Origin: Arenibacter sp. 6A1
GTDB taxonomy: Bacteria > Bacteroidota > Bacteroidia > Flavobacteriales > Flavobacteriaceae
Length of the DNA stretch: 64,000 bases
Assembly (NCBI RefSeq): GCF_012272855.1
Contig: NZ_JAAXCQ010000005.1
Location: 214,990 to 278,989, forward strand
Direction: 5' to 3'
The translations under genes were made by a program, and so were the position numbers. Of the stretch, positions 1 to 8,024 are shown in pieces. The notes below the pieces were generated by a model. That model was not told the origin of the DNA, searched no databases, and saw only the letters and a list, made by a program, of their open reading frames with translations. Each line of letters opens with the position of its first letter. Position 1 is the stretch's first letter.

Positions 1-176
1 TGATCGTCTATGACCCCAGGAAGGACATACTTGCCGCTAACATCGATCACTTTTGCCAAGTCATCTGAAATTTGATTATCAATTTTCAGTATTATGCCAT
101 CCTCCAATAAAATATCACTTTCGAATATTCTATTCTCATTAACAACCTTAGCGTTCTTTATAAGTATTTTGCCCAT
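1..176 (-). CDS. pyrC: dihydroorotase, N-terminal part (runs off the window)
   Basis: Only the first 58 codons are inside the window. The minus-strand reading begins MGKILIKNAKVVNEN and reaches GKYVLPGVIDD. That is the N-terminal amidohydrolase barrel entry of Bacteroidota dihydroorotases, where the next residues normally carry the metal-binding HxH. The enzyme cyclises carbamoyl-aspartate to dihydroorotate in pyrimidine synthesis. The start codon lies one base after the stop of the upstream glycosyltransferase, so the two are almost certainly co-transcribed. The catalytic residues are outside the window, so another amidohydrolase such as allantoinase is not strictly excluded. Confidence 0.8.
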   Translation of the reverse strand, partial: MGKILIKNAKVVNENRIFESDILLEDGIILKIDNQISDDLAKVIDVSGKYVLPGVIDD

Positions 177-177
177 A

Positions 178-906
178 TTAAAATTTCCTTTTTTGAAATA
201 CACTTCTAATTTTCATTTGTATGACGCCAAATACGGCTTCTCCAATAATAGAAATGCTCATTTTTGATTTTCCTCTTATCCTATCCGTAAAAATAATAGG
301 CACCTCTTCTAAGGTATACTTCTGAAGATAGGCCCTAAATTTCATTTCTATCTGAAAGGCATACCCGATAAATCTAATAGAATCGAGTCTTATTGTTTCT
401 AGTACCTTTCGTTTATAGCACACAAATCCAGCTGTAGGATCGTATATTTTCATTCCTGTTATTAATCTTACATAAAAAGAGGCCCCATAGGACAGTAATA
501 TTCTATGTAAGGGCCAATTTACTACATTTATTCCTTTCTTATACCGCGACCCTACCGCTACGTCTGCTCCTTTTTTACAGCAGTTATACAGCTGAATTAA
601 GTCTTTTGGATCATGGGAGAAATCGGCATCCATTTCAAAAATATACTCGTATTTTCGTTCTATGGCCCATTTAAACCCATGAATATAGGCGGTTCCCAAG
701 CCAAATTTTTCTTGTCGCACTTCCAAAAATAAGCGGTCTCCAAAAAATTGCTGCATTTTTTTTACAGCTTCGGCAGTACCATCGGGAGAATTATCGTCGA
801 CGATCAGGATATGAAATTTCTTCTTCAACCCAAAAACAGCACGAATAATAAGTTCTATGTTTTCAATCTCGTTGAATGTAGGTATAATGACCAAACTATC
901 TGCCAT
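178..906 (-). CDS. polyprenol monophosphomannose synthase-like family 2 glycosyltransferase
   Basis: This 242-residue GT-A enzyme probably transfers a sugar from a nucleotide donor to polyprenyl phosphate at the inner face of the membrane, as Dpm1-type enzymes do. The start is typical (SLVIIPTFNEIENIELII), followed by the nucleotide-binding LIVDDNSPDGTA and the DxD-like FEMDADFSHDP around residues 90-100. DPTAGFVCYKR near residue 155 is also characteristic of the family. There is no C-terminal membrane domain, so it is the short form. It is immediately upstream of dihydroorotase, a pairing common in Flavobacteriia. The donor sugar cannot be read from sequence. Confidence 0.88.
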   Translation of the reverse strand: MADSLVIIPTFNEIENIELIIRAVFGLKKKFHILIVDDNSPDGTAEAVKKMQQFFGDRLFLEVRQEKFGLGTAYIHGFKWAIERKYEYIFEMDADFSHDPKDLIQLYNCCKKGADVAVGSRYKKGINVVNWPLHRILLSYGASFYVRLITGMKIYDPTAGFVCYKRKVLETIRLDSIRFIGYAFQIEMKFRAYLQKYTLEEVPIIFTDRIRGKSKMSISIIGEAVFGVIQMKIRSVFQKRKF

Positions 907-925
907 CTATATATTGCAATTTAAG

Positions 926-955
926 CAAAAATAGTATTTTAAAATCTGTAGCGAA
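926..955 (-). promoter_or_regulatory. Bacteroidota-type promoter for the glycosyltransferase-pyrC pair
   Basis: On the minus strand TATTTTTG at 933-926 matches the -7 consensus TAnnTTTG exactly. TTC lies 19 bases upstream where TTG is expected. The start codon is 20 bases downstream. Apart from this, the 304 bases between the divergent genes at 906 and 1211 show nothing I recognise. Confidence 0.5.
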
Positions 956-1210
956 ACATCAGGATGGTTTTATGCTTAATTTAAAAAGTGTCTCGCCAAG
1001 ATTCTTATAAGGTATAGCCTAAAAATCCTTCGGTGTTTGTTCTGCTCTTTATTATAACTTACCTCTACCTATATGGCCGTATTACCGCTAATAGGGCTAC
1101 TTTTTTTATAACTTTTGCCCCGTTAAAAATGGAAGCCAATACTTATTTTAGGATTATACTAAAGGAATAGTTTAATTTTAGGGCCTCAAGAAAATTAAAA
1201 ACCTGTATTC

Positions 1211-1867
1211 ATGGAACCCATATTAAGAACGCCCTACTCAATAGACTGGATTACAGTGGTAATCTTTACCAGTATCGTTTTTATGATCTTGGCAAAGAGT
1301 TCTTTTTATTCACGGTTTATGAATTTTATTATTTTGCCGTTCAACAATAAATATATTTTTTTATACAGTAAAAAAGACAAGATATTTAGTGGGTTCAACC
1401 TTTTTCTTAGTCTATTTCAGATCCTGAATTTCTCCCTGTTCATTTATTTTGCCTATCATATTTACTACGATCCCTTCGGAGCGCATGAATTTAAGGTCTA
1501 CGGTTTTATATTGATGGCACTGCTGCTATTTTTGACTTCAAAAATTTTCTTACAAATATCTAATGGTTTTATCTTTAATTCAAAGAGTATTATTTCTGAA
1601 ATTATTTTTAAAAAATTAACTTATTTAAATTACAGTGGCCTCTTGATGTTACTGGCCAATTTATTGCTCAATTTCGTATATAAACAGTCCAAAACAATCC
1701 TCATTATAAGTTTTATTTTGATTTTATTGATCCATATAATGGGGTGGATTACGGCCTTAAGAAATCATCAAAAGTTTATAGCTAGTAATTTTGTGTATTT
1801 TATTTTGTACCTTTGCGCTCTTGAAATAGCTCCTTTATTGATAATTTGGGGTTGTTTAAAAGACTGA
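1211..1867 (+). CDS. DUF4271 integral membrane protein
   Basis: This 218-residue protein is mostly hydrophobic, with about six predicted membrane segments (roughly residues 13-30, 60-80, 95-115, 140-158, 162-180 and 192-212). It matches the DUF4271 pattern of Bacteroidota, which has no established function. Its stop overlaps the hemD start (TGATG). That arrangement with uroporphyrinogen-III synthase is conserved in the group and suggests co-expression. A role in haem metabolism or cytochrome assembly is only a guess from position. Confidence 0.75.
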   Translation: MEPILRTPYSIDWITVVIFTSIVFMILAKSSFYSRFMNFIILPFNNKYIFLYSKKDKIFSGFNLFLSLFQILNFSLFIYFAYHIYYDPFGAHEFKVYGFILMALLLFLTSKIFLQISNGFIFNSKSIISEIIFKKLTYLNYSGLLMLLANLLLNFVYKQSKTILIISFILILLIHIMGWITALRNHQKFIASNFVYFILYLCALEIAPLLIIWGCLKD

Positions 1868-2619
1868 TGCCTATGAAAGTAAAAACAATTTTGGTTTCTC
1901 AGCCGGAGCCTAAGATGGAAAATTCGCCTTATTCAAAACTTATTGATAAAGAGAAAATAAAGGTAGATTTTAGACCTTTTATCCATGTGGAAGGGGTAGA
2001 TGCTAAAACAGTAAGGGCACAAAAGATAGATCTAAAAAATTATACCGCGATCATCCTAACCAGTAGGAATGCAGTGGACCATTTTTTTAGAATTGCAGAA
2101 GAAATGAGATTTAAAGTTCCAGATACTTTAAAGTACTTTTGTCAGTCCGAAGCCGTAGCATACTACTTACAAAAATATGTAGTATACAGAAAGCGTAAAA
2201 TTTATGTTGGTAAGATGAATTTTATTGACTTGAGTGTACTATTAAAAAAGTATAAGGACGAAAAGTACTTATTGCCTTCTTCCGATGTACTTAAGCCTAT
2301 CGTACCCGAAACTATGGATAATCTTGGCCTTAATTGGACAAGGGGAATATTCTATAAAACCGTAATCAGCGATCTATCGGATTTAAGGGATGTATATTAT
2401 GATGTCCTTGTTTTCTTTAGTCCTTCTGGAATAGAGTCTTTATTAAAGAACTTTCCGGACTTTAAACAAAACGACACTAGGATTGCCGTATTTGGAAATT
2501 CTACCGTAAAAGCGGCCAATGATGCTGGATTGCGAATAGACATACAAGCGCCAACACCGGAGACACCTTCTATGACCATGGCGTTACAACGGTACATTAC
2601 TTCCGTCAACAAAAAATAA
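1867..2619 (+). CDS. hemD: uroporphyrinogen-III synthase
   Basis: The enzyme closes and isomerises hydroxymethylbilane to uroporphyrinogen III in tetrapyrrole synthesis. The 250-residue protein has the two-domain HemD pattern: TILVSQPEP at the start, AIILTSRNAVDHFF near residue 70, a central hinge, and VLVFFSPSGIESLL then IAVFGNSTVKAANDAGL in the second half. I place the start at the ATG overlapping the DUF4271 stop. The frame is open 21 bases further to a TTG, but that would overlap the upstream gene more. Confidence 0.88.
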   Translation: MPMKVKTILVSQPEPKMENSPYSKLIDKEKIKVDFRPFIHVEGVDAKTVRAQKIDLKNYTAIILTSRNAVDHFFRIAEEMRFKVPDTLKYFCQSEAVAYYLQKYVVYRKRKIYVGKMNFIDLSVLLKKYKDEKYLLPSSDVLKPIVPETMDNLGLNWTRGIFYKTVISDLSDLRDVYYDVLVFFSPSGIESLLKNFPDFKQNDTRIAVFGNSTVKAANDAGLRIDIQAPTPETPSMTMALQRYITSVNKK

Positions 2620-2672
2620 AACACGAAGACACAAGGCCATTCAAGGCTTAACACTTCACAATCAGTTAAAAC

Positions 2673-2701
2673 AAACCCCCGAGGCCAGCCTCGGGGGTTT
2701 T
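2673..2701. terminator. bidirectional terminator between hemD and pckA
   Basis: A stem of CCCCCGAGG with CCTCGGGGG around a CCAG loop is flanked by AAA on the left and TTTT on the right. It sits between convergent genes and can stop transcription from both. Confidence 0.9.
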
Positions 2702-2704
2702 GCT

Positions 2705-4321
2705 TTAGAAGCCATATCGTTGAGGTCCGCCACGTCTTATTTCTTCATTGGCATACGCTTCAAATTTTTTAAAATTTTCTCGGAAGGCATTCGTTAATTT
2801 AAAGGCTGTCTTATAATAGGCCTCATCATTGTTCCAGGTTGCCCTTGGGCTTAAAACACTAGTAGGCACTCCGGGGCATTCCCTAGGTTGGGCTGTACCA
2901 AATACGGAATGAATATGATATTTATCGTAACAATACAATCCTAAATCCCCATTTAGGACGGCATTAATCATGGCCCTGGTATATTTTAATTTCATACGGG
3001 TACCTACGCCATAGGGACCACCTGTCCAGCCAGTATTGACCAACCATACGTTTACGCCAGACTCCTTCATTTTTGCACTTAGCATTTCGGCGTATTTCGT
3101 TGGATGCAATGGCATAAACGGTGCCCCAAAACAAGCAGAGAATGATGGCACAGGCTCTACCACCCCTGCCTCTGTTCCTGCCACTTTTGCGGTATAGCCC
3201 GAAATAAAATGGTAGGCGGCCTGGCTGGGGGTTAATTTAGAAATGGGAGGCAACACGCCAAAAGCATCGGCCGTTAAAAAGAAGATATTCTTAGGATTCT
3301 TTCCTATGGAAGGTTCCTGTATGTTTTCTATATTATAGATGGGATAACTAACCCTTGTATTCTGGGTTATGGACACGTCACTGTAATCAACTTCCCCTTG
3401 GGCGTTTAAAATTACATTTTCTAAAAGGGCACCTTTTTTAATAGCACCAAATATCTCGGGTTCGTTCTCTTTACAAAGGTTAATTACCTTAGCATAACAG
3501 CCTCCTTCGAAATTAAACACCGTATTCTCTTTCGTCCAACCATGTTCGTCATCTCCAATAAGTTTTCGACTCGAATCGGCCGACAAGGTAGTTTTTCCCG
3601 TTCCCGATAAGCCAAAAAATATGGCTGTATCGCCTTTTTCGCCCACATTTGCAGAGCAGTGCATAGGAAGGGTGTCTTTATATACTGGTAGAATAAAATT
3701 AAGAGCCGAAAAAATACCTTTCTTAATTTCCCCGGTATATCCGGTACCTCCTATCAAGGCGATTTTTCGGGTAAAATTCAAAATTGCAAAATTGTGTTGT
3801 CTGGTACCGTCCTCTTCGGCATTGGCCATAAAACCCGGAGCATTGATCACCGTCCATTCCGGATCAAAATTCAGCAACTCATCTTCTGTTGGTCTTAAAA
3901 ACATATTATAGGCAAACATATTGGACCAAGGATACTCGTTGATCACCCTAATGTTTAACCTATAGTCTTTATCGGCGCAGGCAAAACAATCCCTGACAAA
4001 TATTTCCTTTTCATTAAGATATTGTATCACCTTGTCGTAAAGGGCATCGAACTTATCGCTTTCGAAGGGGATATTGACCTTTCCCCACCACACCTTGTCC
4101 TGGGTAATTTCATCTTTTACAATAAACCTATCCATAGGCGAACGCCCAGTAAACTCGCCGGTATTTATAGCAAGGGCTCCAGTAGAAGAGGTTTGTCCCA
4201 TCCCTCTTTCAACGGACATATCGTGCAATTTCGATGGTGATAATTGATAGTGGATCAGTTTACTATCGATACCATATTCGGCTAACGAAATCGATTTCGC
4301 TGATGAAGTTGATGAATTCAT
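2705..4321 (-). CDS. pckA: phosphoenolpyruvate carboxykinase (ATP)
   Basis: It decarboxylates and phosphorylates oxaloacetate to phosphoenolpyruvate using ATP, the entry step of gluconeogenesis. The 538-residue protein has the ATP-type signatures: NTGEFTGRSPMDRFIV near residue 53, the kinase P-loop FGLSGTGKTTLS around 235, LIGDDEHGW (metal/oxaloacetate site) just after, and NTGWTGGPYGVGTRMKL near 430. Length is normal for the family. It is followed by the shared terminator and preceded by DUF423 on the same strand. Confidence 0.97.
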   Translation of the reverse strand: MNSSTSSAKSISLAEYGIDSKLIHYQLSPSKLHDMSVERGMGQTSSTGALAINTGEFTGRSPMDRFIVKDEITQDKVWWGKVNIPFESDKFDALYDKVIQYLNEKEIFVRDCFACADKDYRLNIRVINEYPWSNMFAYNMFLRPTEDELLNFDPEWTVINAPGFMANAEEDGTRQHNFAILNFTRKIALIGGTGYTGEIKKGIFSALNFILPVYKDTLPMHCSANVGEKGDTAIFFGLSGTGKTTLSADSSRKLIGDDEHGWTKENTVFNFEGGCYAKVINLCKENEPEIFGAIKKGALLENVILNAQGEVDYSDVSITQNTRVSYPIYNIENIQEPSIGKNPKNIFFLTADAFGVLPPISKLTPSQAAYHFISGYTAKVAGTEAGVVEPVPSFSACFGAPFMPLHPTKYAEMLSAKMKESGVNVWLVNTGWTGGPYGVGTRMKLKYTRAMINAVLNGDLGLYCYDKYHIHSVFGTAQPRECPGVPTSVLSPRATWNNDEAYYKTAFKLTNAFRENFKKFEAYANEEIRRGGPQRYGF

Positions 4322-4384
4322 AATATAGAGTTTAGTTTTTAGTAAAATTATACAAAATATAAATTGAGGGCCTATTAATTCGTT

Positions 4385-4777
4385 TTATCTCAATTGTTTC
4401 CGACTAAATAGCCTAAAACCGAGGATTATCCAACCGACGATCAATAAGCTTCCTCCTAGGGGAGTCAGTAGTGCAATGGTTTTAAAGTCAAAGCCCGTAA
4501 GACTATTCGTTGCCAAGAGATAGATAGAAAAGGAAAATAACACTACTCCTACCGTTACAAAATAATAGATCAGTCCTTTTTGTTCTTCCGCTAACACATT
4601 AAAACTTCCTAACACCAATAAAAACAACGCATGGTACATTTGGTATTTAACGCCAGTTTCAAAAGTCGCCAAAGCCTTGGGATCGACCAATTTCTCTAAC
4701 CCATGAGCCCCAAAAGCACCTAAAATAATAGCAGTACATCCAAATATCACAGCAGTGATTAAAATTGTTTTGTTCAT
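4385..4777 (-). CDS. DUF423 small membrane protein
   Basis: The 130-residue protein has four hydrophobic segments and the hallmark GAFGAHGLE near residue 22, with KYQMYHALFLLVLG around residue 45. This matches the DUF423 (YwdK-like) inner-membrane family of unknown function. A -7 box TATATTTG lies at 4808-4801 on the minus strand, about 23 bases before the start codon. The gene stands alone upstream of pckA and may contribute to its transcript. Confidence 0.85.
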   Translation of the reverse strand: MNKTILITAVIFGCTAIILGAFGAHGLEKLVDPKALATFETGVKYQMYHALFLLVLGSFNVLAEEQKGLIYYFVTVGVVLFSFSIYLLATNSLTGFDFKTIALLTPLGGSLLIVGWIILGFRLFSRKQLR

Positions 4778-4856
4778 AACTTATTGACTCAATTACACGA
4801 CAAATATAACAATTTGATACCTTAGTAACCGTTTAATCTAAAAAGTTACGCAACAA

Positions 4857-6230
4857 ATGACCCGAAAAATATTAGTTATTGGCGCCGGAAAATCTACTTC
4901 CTATTTAATAGACTACCTATTAAGCAAAGCCCAATCAGAAAAACTACAGCTCATCATAGGCGATTTACGCCCAGATTTACTACCCGATACCTTTACATCC
5001 CATCCTGCATGCCAGACATTAAAGCTCGATATATTTAATGATGAAGACCGGAAAGCAGCCATTGCGACGGCCGACATTGTAGTATCTATGGTTCCAGCGC
5101 ATTTCCACATCATATTGGCCAAAGACTGTCTAGCATTGGGCAAGCATTTGGTTACCGCTTCCTATGTGAGCGATGAATTAAAGGCTCTGGACAAGGAGGT
5201 AAAGGAAAAAGGGCTCGTTTTTATGAATGAGATTGGCTTAGACCCTGGAATAGACCACATGAGTGCTATGCAGGTATTGGATTCTATACGTGAAAAAGGC
5301 GGAAAAGTACTTTTATTCGAATCTTTTACCGGAGGCTTAGTGGCCCCTGAGAGCGACAACAACCTATGGAATTATAAATTCACCTGGAATCCAAGAAATG
5401 TAGTGGTTGCCGGGCAAGGGGGAACCGCAAAATTTTTGCAGGAAGGCACCTATAAATATATCCCATATCACAAGCTCTTTAGAAGAACGGAATTTTTAAA
5501 TGTGGAAGGTTACGGTAAGTTTGAAGCGTATGCCAATAGGGATTCTTTAAAATACAGAGAGGTATATGGTTTAGACAATGCCCTGACCTTATATAGGGGA
5601 ACCATTCGAAAAATTGGGTTTTCCAAGGCTTGGAATATATTCGTACAGTTGGGAATGACCGATGACAGCTACACCATAGAAAACTCAAAGGGAATGTCTT
5701 ACCGTAGTTTTGTCAATCTATTTCTGCCTTACTCCCCCACCGATTCCGTAGAACTGAAAATGCGTCATTATCTAAAAATAGATCAGGACGATATTATGTG
5801 GGAAAAACTGATGGAGTTGGATTTATTTGATAGGAATAAGAAAATAACCTTGTCAAATGCCTCTCCTGCCCAGATATTACAAGAGATTTTAGAAAACAGT
5901 TGGACCTTAAGAGAAGAAGACAAGGACATGATTGTCATGTACCATAAGTTTGGCTACGAACTAAACGGTAAAAAAGAACAGATAGACGCCCATATGGTTG
6001 TTACCGGAAAAGACCGTATTTATACTGCCATGGCCAAAACAGTAGGCTTGCCTGTAGCCATTGCCACCCTATTGATCCTAAATCGAAAAATAAATACCCC
6101 AGGAGTTCAAATCCCTATAACACCAGCCGTTTATCAACCTATTTTGGAGGAATTAAAATCGCACGGAATTCTATTTAAGGAGCAACACACACCCTATTTG
6201 GGCTACAATCCCGATTTTGTCGCTAGTTAA
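4857..6230 (+). CDS. saccharopine dehydrogenase family protein
   Basis: The 457-residue protein has an N-terminal Rossmann fold (KILVIGAGKSTSYLIDYLL) and the C-terminal saccharopine-dehydrogenase domain, with the conserved MNEIGLDPGIDHMSAM at about residues 122-137. The family interconverts saccharopine with glutamate and aminoadipate semialdehyde in lysine degradation. In Bacteroidota such proteins are often annotated only to family level. The Lrp-type regulator 48 bases downstream on the same strand fits an amino-acid catabolic role. The exact substrate is inferred. Confidence 0.85.
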   Translation: MTRKILVIGAGKSTSYLIDYLLSKAQSEKLQLIIGDLRPDLLPDTFTSHPACQTLKLDIFNDEDRKAAIATADIVVSMVPAHFHIILAKDCLALGKHLVTASYVSDELKALDKEVKEKGLVFMNEIGLDPGIDHMSAMQVLDSIREKGGKVLLFESFTGGLVAPESDNNLWNYKFTWNPRNVVVAGQGGTAKFLQEGTYKYIPYHKLFRRTEFLNVEGYGKFEAYANRDSLKYREVYGLDNALTLYRGTIRKIGFSKAWNIFVQLGMTDDSYTIENSKGMSYRSFVNLFLPYSPTDSVELKMRHYLKIDQDDIMWEKLMELDLFDRNKKITLSNASPAQILQEILENSWTLREEDKDMIVMYHKFGYELNGKKEQIDAHMVVTGKDRIYTAMAKTVGLPVAIATLLILNRKINTPGVQIPITPAVYQPILEELKSHGILFKEQHTPYLGYNPDFVAS

Positions 6231-6278
6231 CATCTATAATTTATTTGATACATTTACAGTAATATTGAAACCTAATAC

Positions 6279-6749
6279 ATGAAATCGGATAACGATAATA
6301 TAAAAATTGACGGAATTGACAAGGACATTCTGAGATACCTTATGGCAGAAGCCCGAAAACCCATCTTAGAAATAGCACGTAAGATTGGCATTTCGGGGGC
6401 CGCTATTCACCAAAGACTTCGAAAACTAGAAAGCTCCGGATTAATATCGGGCGCAAAATTAGTGATCAATCCTAAGGTACTGGGGTATACTACCATGGCT
6501 TATATTGGTATTTATTTGGACAAGGCCATGAGCAATCCGGTGGCGGTAAAAGAATTGGAAAAAATCCCAGAGGTGTTAGAATGTCATTACACTACTGGGA
6601 ACTGGTCTATTTTAATAAAAGTACTGTGTAGGGACAACGAACATTTGATGCAGGTTCTTAACCGAGATATTCAGCCTATTGAAGGTGTGTCCAGAACAGA
6701 AACCTTTATTTCTCTGGACCAACAAATAGACCGTCAGATTACGATATAA
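6279..6749 (+). CDS. Lrp/AsnC family transcriptional regulator
   Basis: The 156-residue protein has an N-terminal winged helix (GIDKDILRYLMAEARKPILEIARKIGISGAAIHQRLRKLESSGLI) and a C-terminal RAM ligand-binding domain (YIGIYLDKAM..., VLECHYTTGNWSILIKVLC). It belongs to the feast/famine regulators that bind amino acids as oligomers. It follows the saccharopine dehydrogenase gene and probably controls it. The ligand is unknown. Confidence 0.9.
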   Translation: MKSDNDNIKIDGIDKDILRYLMAEARKPILEIARKIGISGAAIHQRLRKLESSGLISGAKLVINPKVLGYTTMAYIGIYLDKAMSNPVAVKELEKIPEVLECHYTTGNWSILIKVLCRDNEHLMQVLNRDIQPIEGVSRTETFISLDQQIDRQITI

Positions 6750-6752
6750 ACT

Positions 6753-6783
6753 AAAAAAGACGCCCATTAAAGGCGTCTTTTTT
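6753..6783. terminator. bidirectional terminator between the Lrp gene and the zinc peptidase
   Basis: An AAAAAAGACGCC arm pairs with GGCGTCTTTTTT around a CATTAAA loop between convergent genes. Confidence 0.9.
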
Positions 6784-6805
6784 ATTATAAAACCATTTCT
6801 TAAGG

Positions 6806-7501
6806 CTAATCTCTGCCTCCTAAAACCTGCATTGCCCAGTACACCAAAGTAGCCAAGGAACCAATTGCAGCCACCAAATAGGTACGTGCTGCCCATTTTA
6901 AGGCATCCTCAGAACCTTTATACTCTTCCGGGGTTACAATATTCTTATTTTTTAACCAAGCCAAGGCTCTGTTACTAGCATCGTATTCTACCGGTAGGGT
7001 AATAAAACTAAACAGCGTAGCGAATCCCATCATGATTAAACCCGCTATGGCGACCCAATAGCCGAATCCAACCCCTGCGGCTGCTCCTAGCATAAGTCCA
7101 CCAAAAACCACCCACATAGACATACCAGAGGTAACACTCACTACAGGCACTAATTTAGAGCGCATGGTTAACCATTCGTAGGCCGTTGCATGTTGTACGG
7201 CATGCCCACATTCGTGTGCTGCCACTGCCGCTGCCGAAGCGTTCCGCTGACTGTATACACTTTCACTTAAGTTTACGGTTTTATCTACCGGGTTGTAATG
7301 ATCGGTCAACTGACCAGGTGTAGATATTACCCTAACATCCCTTATACCGTGATCGGCCAACATTTTTTCTGCAATTTCGGCCCCACTCATCCCATTGCGC
7401 AAATGCACTTCTGAATAATACTTGAATTTACTTTTCAGTTTATTGCTTACCAACCAACTAACCAGTGCAATAGCGCCAATCAATACGTAATACATTATCA
7501 T
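6806..7501 (-). CDS. zinc metallopeptidase of the YugP family
   Basis: The 231-residue membrane protein has an N-terminal anchor, an HECGH zinc motif in AAAVAAHECGHAVQHA near residue 100, and two or more C-terminal membrane helices. This matches the putative neutral zinc metallopeptidase family (YugP). The glutamate of HExxH is present, so it is probably catalytic at the membrane. Substrates are unknown. It is a single gene convergent with the Lrp regulator. Confidence 0.88.
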   Translation of the reverse strand: MIMYYVLIGAIALVSWLVSNKLKSKFKYYSEVHLRNGMSGAEIAEKMLADHGIRDVRVISTPGQLTDHYNPVDKTVNLSESVYSQRNASAAAVAAHECGHAVQHATAYEWLTMRSKLVPVVSVTSGMSMWVVFGGLMLGAAAGVGFGYWVAIAGLIMMGFATLFSFITLPVEYDASNRALAWLKNKNIVTPEEYKGSEDALKWAARTYLVAAIGSLATLVYWAMQVLGGRD

Positions 7502-7642
7502 AATTATATCTTTTAAATTGTTTTTTTTTAACTTTTTAAGTTCTACTTTACAGTACTACATCAGCAAAAATCTCGCCAATTTAATACTTGCCAGTCTTCC
7601 CTATTCCAACCAACGAAATTAATGACAAAATGTCTAATTCCC

Positions 7643-7897
7643 TTATTTGTATTTTAATTTTAAGAAAAGCATAACACATACCAACAAAGAGGTAACCGCA
7701 TTGGCTATAACTATGGGAAAACTGTCGTGGAATAGTCCGTAATAAAGCCAAAGCAAAGTACCGCAGAGAAAAATGCAATACATTGGCAAGGAAATATCCT
7801 TTGTAGATTTATCTCTCCAGGTTTTTAGTACTTGTGGCACAAAGGCAGAAGTCGTACATACGGCTGCCACCAAACCTATAATCTCTATAAATTGCAT
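7643..7897 (-). CDS. SemiSWEET-type sugar transporter
   Basis: The 84-residue protein has three membrane helices. FIEIIGLVAAVCTTSAFVPQVLKTWRDKSTKDISLPMYCIF shows the PQ-loop features of SemiSWEETs: the PQ motif near residue 21, and KTKDIS-like polar residues before helix 2. Such half-transporters dimerise to move sugars down a gradient. The substrate cannot be assigned. It is a monocistronic gene after leuS, separated by a terminator. Confidence 0.85.
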   Translation of the reverse strand: MQFIEIIGLVAAVCTTSAFVPQVLKTWRDKSTKDISLPMYCIFLCGTLLWLYYGLFHDSFPIVIANAVTSLLVCVMLFLKLKYK

Positions 7898-7918
7898 CCT
7901 TTTTTATGTTATAATATA

Positions 7919-7949
7919 CAACAACCCCAACGATTAATTGGGGTTGTTG
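7919..7949 (-). terminator. hairpin terminator downstream of leuS
   Basis: A perfect 12-bp stem (CAACAACCCCAA with TTGGGGTTGTTG, seven-base loop) lies 76 bases past the leuS stop. No long U-run follows, so strength is uncertain. Confidence 0.65.
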
Positions 7950-8024
7950 ACATGAATATTTATAAGAATATCACTAAAATCACATAGTTACTGATGCAAG
8001 TAGCCGAAGCTTATAATTAGTTGC